Source of the DNA: Owenia fusiformis
Taxonomy: Eukaryota; Annelida; Polychaeta; Sabellida; Oweniidae
NCBI GenBank assembly: GCA_903813345.2
Contig: CAIIXF020000001.1
Location: forward strand, 26,401,915 to 26,465,914
Direction of reading: 5' to 3'
Length of the DNA stretch: 64,000 nt
Shown: positions 57,501 through 64,000 of the stretch, piece after piece
How positions within the stretch are numbered: the first letter of the stretch is position 1
Layout of the letters: each line of letters begins with the position of its first letter
Position numbers and translations under genes: made by a program
Notes under the pieces: model-generated
What the model was told of the DNA's origin: nothing
Seen by the model: the letters and a program-made list of their open reading frames with translations, nothing else
Databases searched by the model: none

Positions 57501-59157
57501 CTTAGACATTTGAGATTTTCTAATGGTCACCAAAATCAAAAGTGTCTTCCTCTGTTTCAGGTTGATAGAAAGTGCATGTGCCAGAGTGGATGCTCTCACA
57601 AAGGGAGGAATGGAGTTTGTGTTTGCTTGGAACAAAACATCAGTGGATCTAGTCAAGTGTGCCACTGTAAGTAATATATCTACAGGGTGGTGCAGAAATA
57701 TGGCAACTGCCCTCCCTTAAAGTCATGTTATGTGAATAACAAATATTTCCCTTGGATAAACCCTGTATCTAAAACATCTCAGCAAATAACTTTTATAAAT
57801 GCGAGCCAGAGGGTTGTTATTTGTCAAAAATCAACACTGCATACAGGTTGATTGATAAGCAATGAAATTAGTGCTCTCATTTACATTTGTTATTGACCAT
57901 TCAATCCTGTACTGTTTCTTCACAATGCTATTTGTTGGTATGCTGTACCAATGTATACAATTTGATGCTTTGTTCATTATTTCAGGCTCATTGCCATTAC
58001 TTCGTAGTGGATAATTTTTTGACTGGCATAAATTCCCTGGAGTGCGCTCCAGCAATTAGGAAAGTCCTTGGAAACTTGTGTGACTTGTATGCCTGCTATG
58101 GTATTGCTGAAAATTCAGGAGATTTTCTACAGGTATTTCAACTTTGTCTCATTCCTAATATTTTACAGACTCTGGGAGACATTAAAACTAGAATCTTGCT
58201 TTTTTCATTTTTATTTATTATATTTTTGTTTCATTTTGATGAAAAACATCTGAGTTTTTGAGAATTGTAAATAGTGAATTCTTCTATTTTGATTTGTTTG
58301 TAATAGTATCAGACTTGTACAAGAGCTTTTAATAAATCGGGTTCAATATTCTCTTGTCAGGGTGAGCACCTATCTGCCAAGCAAATATCTGATGTGCGGG
58401 CCAAAATGCTTGACCTACTTGCTGTAATACGTCCTGATGCTGTCAGTCTTGTTGATGCCTTTGATTTCCATGATCGCTTACTTGGTTCTGTGCTGGGTCG
58501 TTATGATGGTCAGGTGTATGAAAACCTCTACAAATACGCTTTGGAGTCTCCACTAAACGACAATGATGTGAGTACAATAGTGTTCTATTAAAGCCTCACT
58601 ATGCAAATTTTGAATATTTTTGGCAAAATAAAGGCTTACCTTTGAACTTCATAGTATTTCCAATGGATTGACAAGTACTTTATCTTTCATTAGACATCAA
58701 AACATGATTCAGTACATGATTCATTTATTTTTATAGAAGTGTTGTCATCTTTTAAATCAAGAGTTATTTCAAAACATGCACTTTCAAAAATGTGCATGCA
58801 CTACTAAAGTGCAAATTAAGCTTTGTATCTTATTTGATTGAGTGTGTAAATAACATGTTCCAATGATTGTTTACTCTTTTCCCCTTCTAAATTACGCATA
58901 GTGGGCCTTATACTTTTCTCTTTTCTCCTTCTAAATTACGCATAGTGGGCCTTATACTACTAGTATAGCAATTCTAAGAAATATTAGAAATTAATATAGA
59001 AATTCTAAGAATTATTATTCATCCATTACTTAAATCCTTTTAATGGTTTTTCATTCCAATGACATTATATCGCATAAATTATTTATTTATTTACTTCCAG
59101 GTCCACGAGTCTTACTATAAATATCTGAAGCCCTTAGCACGAGCTTCCAAGCTTTAG
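42564..59157 (+). CDS. ACOX1: Peroxisomal acyl-CoA oxidase (ACOX1 type)
   Basis: Fourteen coding exons: 42564-42684, 46399-46558, 46862-47022, 47476-47583, 49547-49666, 50151-50266, 50532-50701, 51377-51539, 51950-52140, 52590-52763, 57561-57666, 57986-58132, 58361-58567 and 59101-59157. They total 2001 bp, giving 666 aa (human 660). The enzyme oxidises acyl-CoA to 2-trans-enoyl-CoA using FAD and O2, releasing H2O2; it is the first step of peroxisomal beta-oxidation. The family blocks are clear: [20 protein letters not shown] (FAD region), [40 protein letters not shown] and [12 protein letters not shown], whose Glu near residue 425 corresponds to the catalytic base. The C-terminus is SKL, a perfect type 1 peroxisomal signal. 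Exon 8 is preceded by two partial copies of itself (see 50973-51479). Intron 10 holds a channel gene. The poly(A) signal AATAAA is at 59474. Identity is secure. Confidence 0.97.
42841..43078 (+). mobile_element. tRNA-derived SINE
   Basis: The A-box TAACTCAGTGG (42852-42862) and B-box GATTCGATCCC (42895-42905) are correctly spaced, but the flanks do not form an acceptor stem. The body contains GGGTGTTTGACTGAGT, shared (one mismatch) with the SINE at 61035-61280, and ends in an AATAC simple repeat. It is in ACOX1 intron 1. Confidence 0.75.
43789..43906. repeat. Near-perfect palindrome, 55-bp arms
   Basis: The left arm begins GTACCTGTGCAAGATCGTCC and is mirrored to 43906; the centre reads GAGTCGAAGACGAG. 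Only a few mismatches separate the arms. A decayed relative of one half, read in the opposite orientation, is at 53565-53617. Downstream to about 44280 several TATGACGTCA motifs follow and may belong to the same element. It is in ACOX1 intron 1. Confidence 0.75.
44339..45088. mobile_element. hAT-like non-autonomous element with CACGCATT subterminal repeats
   Basis: The right end reads CAGGGCTGTCAAC on the complement strand. The left end, CTGCCCTGTCAAC, matches it with three mismatches. TAATTC is directly repeated outside both ends (44333-44338 and 45089-45094), a plausible target duplication, though hAT elements usually make 8 bp. The motif CACGCATT or its complement recurs at least six times, clustered towards both ends, like transposase-binding subterminal repeats. 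There is no transposase frame in the 750 bp. It is in ACOX1 intron 1. Confidence 0.6.
47900..49410 (-). pseudogene. 5'-truncated non-LTR retrotransposon (LINE), reverse transcriptase C-terminal part
   Basis: A minus-strand frame from 49404 to 48001 encodes about 470 residues with a single in-frame TGA at 48451-48453. It has the catalytic box [16 protein letters not shown], then [13 protein letters not shown], typical of LINE reverse transcriptases. It also has a C-terminal zinc-knuckle-like stretch (RLCLHC ... [12 protein letters not shown]). The upstream fingers, palm start and endonuclease are missing, as expected for a 5'-truncated copy. With only one stop, it is fairly young. It is inserted in ACOX1 intron 4, antisense to the gene. 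I cannot assign the clade with certainty. Confidence 0.85.
50973..51479 (+). repeat. 169-bp tandem triplication copying the ACOX1 exon 8 acceptor
   Basis: Three head-to-tail units start at 50973, 51142 and 51311, each exactly 169 bp. Each contains the end of intron 7, an AG acceptor and the first 103 bp or so of exon 8. Only the third continues into the rest of the exon and its donor at 51539. Acceptors are at 51038, 51207 and 51376. Copies differ at several sites (for example TTATAG in copy 2 versus TTACAG). Reading through copy 1 or 2 gives an in-frame TGA within the next unit. Confidence 0.95.
54476..56161 (+). CDS. DEG/ENaC-family (degenerin/ASIC/FaNaC-like) cation channel, intronless
   Basis: A single uninterrupted frame of 561 codons lies inside ACOX1 intron 10 on the same strand. 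I start at ATG 54476 (context AAACATGG); the frame also opens 12 bp earlier, but with GTG. The topology fits DEG/ENaC: a short cytoplasmic N-terminus with TTSIRGPPR (where most members have His-Gly), TM1 at about 44-66, the post-TM1 motif FPDITVC (94-100), a long extracellular region rich in Cys (for example KCMIKNCKC), and TM2 at about 513-540 ending SLIEILECL. At the selectivity-filter position, normally G-x-S, the sequence reads GFT (529-531). These proteins form trimeric sodium or cation channels gated by protons, peptides or mechanical force. The ligand cannot be predicted. No introns and an intact frame suggest either a lineage-typical single-exon gene or a retrocopy under selection. Confidence 0.9.
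   Translation: MAESTEGSNSEKGPMTYKLIFIDFLKTTSIRGPPRIIRTKHKLWRLLYSFIFMFVLGTNCFCIWTTIGDYLAYPVISQSYIIHSDMVSDRVEHFPDITVCDINAPQPQYAHPNGSLTELGIEAEVFLRMILTNIDQILGGEPEKDLNKLNMYELDLLRIQKKEQFLIENNTQGLELMEMFYSTRGYLQQYTRSQRYQIGHRKEDFIVDCKSLDWYVSDQETCNMTRILLHQDLGFPNLNCYTIQLQTQPFDMVKTNGVSLVLFLGPPGDFLPEDPPSPVPLDSGAVVYLHEHNTMPFQQTSFNIPAGFKTTVHLDVSKVMKLKNPYSTCSDSIELLFKNLDGDPYKYTRDACLAENMQKCMIKNCKCIIDEVPAIENVSYCLKTQSDSNIVKENIKCMKRMKSPKHIANCALGEICLDPCEKYIYKPRLSHTEWPQENKQLPVYNEFIRGGPHQVVYHEYEALLYENSPNMTSSERMNALKQLNLIKESFIKLDVVLNSKDIVAFSDKPFYTGLSVLSVIASSLIFWIGFTFFSLIEILECLFHMVLSCVSQGNKKPSSVH
57079..57172. repeat. Hairpin inverted repeat in ACOX1 intron 10
   Basis: GTAAACCATTCTTACTGGCT near 57078 pairs with AGCCAGTACGAATGGTTTAT near 57153-57172, enclosing the inner pair AATAATGGCC / GGCCATTGGCC-like sequence. 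It is a short MITE-like hairpin. Confidence 0.65.
58877..58957. repeat. 44-bp tandem duplication in ACOX1 intron 13
   Basis: CTTCTAAATTACGCATAGTG and its flanks occur twice in direct orientation, 44 bp apart, with one or two differences. Confidence 0.85.
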
Positions 59158-61939
59158 GACATGTTCGTCCAGAAAGACCCAAATAAATGTGAAAGATTGT
59201 ATCAAAATGCAATAGCAATGCAATGAACAGAAAACAGATCAAGAAATTACATGTTGATTGTGATGGTTTTCTTGACATGTCTCTGTATGTGTGAAATGGA
59301 AGCCGTAATTCTCAGCTAAACACCATAAAGCAACATCTACAGATTCTGTTCCACATTGTAGTTTTTTGGGAGACATAAACAAAAGATTTAATTTTTTGTT
59401 TTGTGGCAGAATATAATTTACATATCAGTATTGTGAGAAAGAATTATAAAATACAATGGCAGGTGAGTTTTTAAATAAAATAAATATTTTTAGTGATTAT
59501 GTAATGGCTTGATAACCATGTTATGAAAAAATCAAATAAAACTAGAAAACTCATTCCTACATGTACTACATGTACAATGGAAACAGTTAGATATAACAAG
59601 TGCGTCACTTCCATAGGAAAAGCATCAACATTTCTTGAATGCCACAGAACAATATAGTACAAGTACAGACTATATACTACCTTGTTCCTGATATTGTCCC
59701 CATCATGAATGGTATTTGGAATATTCAATATGTCAGTAGATTCCTAACTGAAGTTTTACTACCATGTATGCTATGTCAAAGTGCCAATGATCAGAACATT
59801 CTTGGGAACAAAAAGGCGATTAATTTGCAGTTAAATTGTTAGATTTGATTATTTGTTCTGAGGTTTAGTGTATGGACTGATTATTCTGGGCCTCGAGGTA
59901 TTGTGCTTCACACTGACATCTGAAATATGCATGGGACAGGGAAGTATAAAAAACACTTCAAATTTGTTTATTATATTATATAATATCAATAGCACTAATA
60001 TGGGACATTTTGCATTCCAGACAATGATTAATAATTTATCAATGGGTACAATTTATCTTGATATGTCAGGTTATGTTTCTTATGGTTTTATTATGTAGAA
60101 TATGTGTAATTTTATTGAAATGTATATATTTGTTATCTATTAAACTGTACATTGTATATGTATACAATTTATATAATGATTGAATGAACTTCATCAATAT
60201 TTTGTTTGTTAGCAAAATTAAATTGCCTGTTGTACTTTTAAAAAGTATTTATTGGAATGAGTAAACATTGGAATTTTACATTGTAGACTGATTTAATTGC
60301 ATAATAGGTAATAATAGTGAAGTTAGGGTTGCTATGATAAGCTTAAGATGCTACATTTTTGTGAGCCTTATAAGAGCCATATTTACTGAAAACAAAGGAA
60401 TCATAAACACAACAAGGAAAAGTTAGTTTGATTGTGCTAAAGACATAATACCCTTATACGTGTACATCATTGAAAGATGTGAGGTATCGGTGTAACAGTG
60501 AGGTAAACGTTACAATGCAGGTCCAGAAATTCTTTCAAAATTATGCAGTTTTTCACCATTTTGAGCACTTTTTGCATGATTTTTTTTCCAAAACTGCCAA
60601 AAAGCTCCCCTCCTTGGCAAAAATACCTCCTTGATAAAACCGCTCCCCCCAGTACTAAAAGTGGGGACATATTGTTATGATCTCCAACTTTTTTATTACG
60701 GTGGTTTACATCCAGCATGTGCTTGTTAATGCCTTGTTTATTAATTTTGACTAGTGAAATAAATTATGAAATAAAGAATTGCAGTATGTAATTGTAAATA
60801 AATGAATATCTGTTTGGTTTTTGTTGGAAAACAATATAAATGACACATCCATTCATATATCTATATGTGATAGTATGCCTTTGTTACTGTTGTAAACCTA
60901 CTGAACTCTTAGCATGACCTTGATGTCCCATTAGCAAGCTACATCAACATGATTATTCTGAAGAACTTAAGTATGATTTCACAATTCATATAACATAGCC
61001 CTCAGGGTTTTCATATGACCTTGGCTTTACATTGGTATATTCCGTATTTTACACTCGAAGACAGAGCCAGAAACCCCTCATTAGAGGAGCCCTGTTTTCT
61101 TTTTTTGTGCATGGGTACATAGACATACAAGTACACAGCACAGTCTTTTATACTCAGCCAAACACCCAGAATTACATAACGCACAAACAAACTTGTCTGA
61201 ACCGGGAATCGAACCCAGGGCCAAGCAATAGTGGTAACCTTGACTCTGACTTGACTCGCCACTGAGCCATAGCGGGTGGACTACAACTGGACTTCTTAAT
61301 GTGGCTTTGGGTCAACCTTATATAGTTGTTTGTGTATACAACAATTATAATATGGTCAATCTACCATTTTACCCATAGAAAATACTCAACAAGCATAATT
61401 TTATGAAAATATGAAATAACAGATACTGAATTAATTTAATCCAATCCCATATACCACTGTTGATTGTGCAGGTGACCTTGACCTATAAATATGATAGTGA
61501 ACTTTTATGCACTCAATTTAGTTTTGACCTCCAAACCTAAAAATGGATTATTGTTGTGTCAATGCCAGCTTTGAGGCCAACCTGTTATATGTTCGAACCT
61601 ACCCATGGCCCCATTTCTAGATCAAGGTCACCAGAAAGATCAAAGAATGGGGATAACATATGAAAGTGAAAAAGAAACCAGTTTTTGACTTTCTAATCTG
61701 TTTATGTAATCTTTATTCTAAAAAGATATAGCAAATGTCGCTTTTCAATTCAATTCCAATTTCAACACAATAAGATGATATTGCATTACTTCAATATGAT
61801 TTCCATTACACAAAACTGTGTAAAATTTAAAGATGAGTATTAAAAGGTCCAGGATTGTGTGCCCTAAATGTTCCTCCATGTTCTAGTGTGTCATTACTAT
61901 TCCTCTATGTTGCAATCTAGAACCAATATGTGTGTATCT
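59158..61939. other. Convergent 3' regions of ACOX1 and the valine--tRNA ligase gene
   Basis: The genes are tail-to-tail. The left part holds the ACOX1 3' UTR with AATAAA at 59474. Near the right, TTTATT at 61712-61717 is a minus-strand AATAAA 223 bp past the ligase stop. A SINE is at 61035-61280. Otherwise I see nothing coding. Confidence 0.5.
61035..61280 (-). mobile_element. tRNA-derived SINE
   Basis: Read on the minus strand: A-box TGGCTCAGTGG (complement of 61259-61269), B-box GGTTCGATTCC (complement of 61205-61215), then a body containing GGGTGTTTGGCTGAGT (61152-61167), the same core as in the SINE at 42841-43078. There is no tRNA acceptor pairing, so it is a SINE head and not a tRNA gene. 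Confidence 0.8.
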
Positions 61940-64000
61940 TCAATTGTCCTCCATTTGTCTAGTTTGCTCTAGGATGCTGTTAAGAGATGCCATTTGGGTC
62001 TTAATATCATTCACCTGGAAAACAATAGCAATTGATTACAATAATTTAATAAAAACCTGCTTGATATAGGGTTCTTATGACCATAATATTAACAAAAATT
62101 TGAATTTTCAGTTTTGTACAATAATACAATACAAATATGTCATTGAAGTGATCTAGGCATCTTTCACAAATGATATTCCAAGGAATTTTCATTAAACTGT
62201 GATTATACTGCTAAATTGTTTATGTCGCGAGACCTTTGTTTGGCCAATTATAAATGGCAAGGTTGACAGTGATTGAGCAAATCATTCAAGGCTTCGCAAA
62301 ACCTATTGATAAGAAATATCCTCAAAACAAATGTCATGAAACATAGATGATTAAACACAAGGAGCACACGCGTCTCGAACTCACAATCTCGTCATCAATA
62401 TTACATACCTTTTCCTGATATTGCAAGTTTGCCTCTTCAGTATCAAGTCTCGACTTCTTTTTCCTCTTGTCATTCTGTTCTGTTAACTTGACCACTTTCA
62501 GTTGTAGTTTATCCAGCTTCTGTGTTATAGAGTGGATGAGATCTGAAGTCTGAACCATGCCCTTAAAGGAACACAACAATGAATACAAATGAGACTATCA
62601 TGTGCTTCCATGCCCTAAAGGAACACAACAAGGAATACAAATAAGACTATCAAGTGCTTTTTGTTCTTGAATCACAATCTTGATTGAACAATCACATGGG
62701 GATACAGTGTGTATAAATAGAGATTATCCTATATGAGGTTCAGGATATTGGGATTATCCCGAGGCCAATATAATATATCTGCCCGAGGGCCGTAGGTCCC
62801 GCTGATGAATTTATAAGTTTTTACAAACCGGCTTTATGTACCTGTAACACGTCCAAGTATGGGATAAATATATCTTTGGGCACAGTTGTGTTGGTCATCC
62901 TGTGCAACAATTTCACTGAGTGTAAAACAGTCCAAAGCTTTTTCTAATTATTCAGTACAACTTTTAGGATTTAAAAATAAACCGATAGGACAGATTATAT
63001 CAACAATGACATTATAATATTTATGTGACTAACATACCCTTATTTGCATGAGTATTTTTTGTAGACAACATACTGTTAATAGCATATGTATATGTAAGCA
63101 AATAACATGTTTTTAATTGCATATGTATTGTATGGAGACAACATACCTTTAATTGCACATTTATTGTATATTTGCCACATTCTCTGCTAACACTACCCTC
63201 ATTGACTGAATCATTGTTATTCAGTTGACATTTTGTAAACTGTTGTATAAACCCTCTATATTCATCAAGGTCCCCTGAACTTTGGCTGCATGTTAAGGTA
63301 ACTAGAATGGATAGATACGAAAAAGGTGTAAAACACAAAAAAAGACTGCATAAGCTTGCATCTGTTCTCTTCCATGATATTTATTTGATACAATTAGTGT
63401 AATAATTTGAACTCATTGAAAAACTTTAAATATTGATAAATCATATGTGAAATAACAAAAATACTACAGGAAAGACTTCACTTTACATGTATATGTATTT
63501 CTGGCATTGTTCAGTGTAGAATAGCTAGTCCAGATACTTACCATTTGGTGAGAGTTTCCAAGACACATTGAAATCCTTCCTGATGGACATGATCGTATTC
63601 ATTATTGCGCGTACATCCTCTACCTCTGACTCTACTTTTGCATTGCTCAACATGAACTACAATGGAACAACCGACATAATAAATTAAGATAGCATGTGTG
63701 TTCATGTCTATTTGCTTTTTTTCGAAATAATTCCCTTACATCTATATCTATCTATATCAATAGTTAATAGCGCACCCTCTATAACAGCATTTAGAACCAT
63801 TGCACAATTTTCTTCAAAATCAAAAGAGTAACTTGTATCAACTATTATATGGCTGATTGAGGCATATTACATAATATCAAGAGGATTGTATATTAGGTAA
63901 TGTATTGGTATACAAAAGATATACCTCTTCTGGTCTAGGATAAGGCATGATACATATGCTATCAGTTGTACTGGATTGCCGTGGTAACCTTTGGAAGAGC
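61940..64000 (-). CDS. Valine--tRNA ligase, C-terminal part (runs off the window)
   Basis: Five minus-strand exon segments are visible (high to low): 63925-64000 (open at the right edge), 63542-63656, 63147-63301, 62409-62561 and 61940-62014, all GT-AG and in frame to a TGA at 61940-61942. They encode LFQRLPRQS, CIMPYPRPEE, a helical anticodon-binding region (IMNTIMSIRKDFNVSW), then KYTINVQLKGMVQ and a charged C-terminal coiled coil (from LIHSITQKLDKLQLK). This matches the end of ValRS, where the anticodon-binding domain is followed by a tRNA-binding coiled coil. The enzyme charges tRNA-Val. Cytosolic (VARS1) or mitochondrial (VARS2) cannot be decided from this piece: the coiled coil lacks the Tyr...Lys-Val-Pro segment I expect in VARS1. 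The catalytic domain lies outside the window. Confidence 0.85.
62351..62385 (-). mobile_element. Fragment of the Ser/Leu-like SINE
   Basis: On the minus strand, GAGTTCGAGACG followed by TGTGCTCCTTGTGTT matches the 6700-6800 copy with few changes. It ends 24 bp from the ligase exon that begins at 62409 on this strand's 3' side. Confidence 0.6.
62712..62875. mobile_element. Short copy of the palindromic element from CFAP410 intron 4
   Basis: It starts GAGATTATCCTATATGAGG and ends GTCCAAGTATGGGATAAAT like the nested element at about 25064-25620. It lacks the roughly 400 bp between AGGTCCCG and CGCTGATGAA. It is non-coding, in an intron of the ligase gene. Confidence 0.75.

Noticed and set aside
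2863-59157. The housekeeping genes as one functional cluster or operon
   Set aside because: Strands alternate, each has its own promoter space, and functions are unrelated; only the two head-to-head pairs suggest possible co-regulation.

Overview
This is nuclear DNA from an animal. It is AT-rich, its genes have many introns with GT-AG splice sites, and its introns are full of short transposable elements, hairpins and tandem arrays. The deduced proteins are close to, but clearly distinct from, their vertebrate counterparts. GTCC-type microsatellites, tRNA-headed SINEs and abundant fold-back elements suggest a lophotrochozoan, most likely a bivalve mollusc. That placement is an inference, because no species-diagnostic gene is present. 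I rebuilt the gene models by hand from splice sites, reading phase and family conservation; all five complete multi-exon models stay in frame from start to stop.

Layout: (1) 1-2862 is repeat-rich DNA plus the probable 3' UTR of SMC2. (2) SMC2, minus strand, 18625 down to 2863: 23 coding exons, 1217 aa, the condensin ATPase. (3) CFAP410 (C21orf2), plus strand, 18978-26382: 6 exons, 246 aa, a ciliary leucine-rich-repeat protein, head-to-head with SMC2 across a 352-bp shared promoter. (4) HUS1, minus strand, 32945 down to 27997: 7 exons, 286 aa, a subunit of the 9-1-1 DNA-damage clamp. (5) tRNA-Arg(CCG) at 33219-33291. (6) A myosin essential light chain, minus strand, 42484 down to 37495: 6 exons, 147 aa, with exon 1 coding only the initiator Met. 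(7) A peroxisomal acyl-CoA oxidase (ACOX1 type), plus strand, 42564-59157: 14 exons, 666 aa, ending in the peroxisomal signal SKL. Its start codon lies 79 bp from that of the light chain on the opposite strand. (8) An intronless DEG/ENaC-family channel gene (54476-56161) nested in ACOX1 intron 10. (9) The 3' end of a valine--tRNA ligase gene, minus strand, running off the right edge.

The genes do not form one pathway. They are housekeeping genes (chromosome condensation, checkpoint, cilium, actomyosin, peroxisomal beta-oxidation, translation), two pairs of which are divergent with compact promoters.

The most unusual features are: a 169-bp tandem triplication that copies the acceptor and 5' part of ACOX1 exon 8, leaving two decoy acceptors; the nested channel gene with an atypical selectivity-filter position (GFT rather than G-x-S); a roughly 3.6-kb mirror-image fold-back in CFAP410 intron 1 with a TTAA-flanked palindrome inside one arm; and many non-autonomous DNA elements with readable termini (CACTA-like, mariner relic, hAT-like and several of unknown class), some within 40 bp of splice donors.
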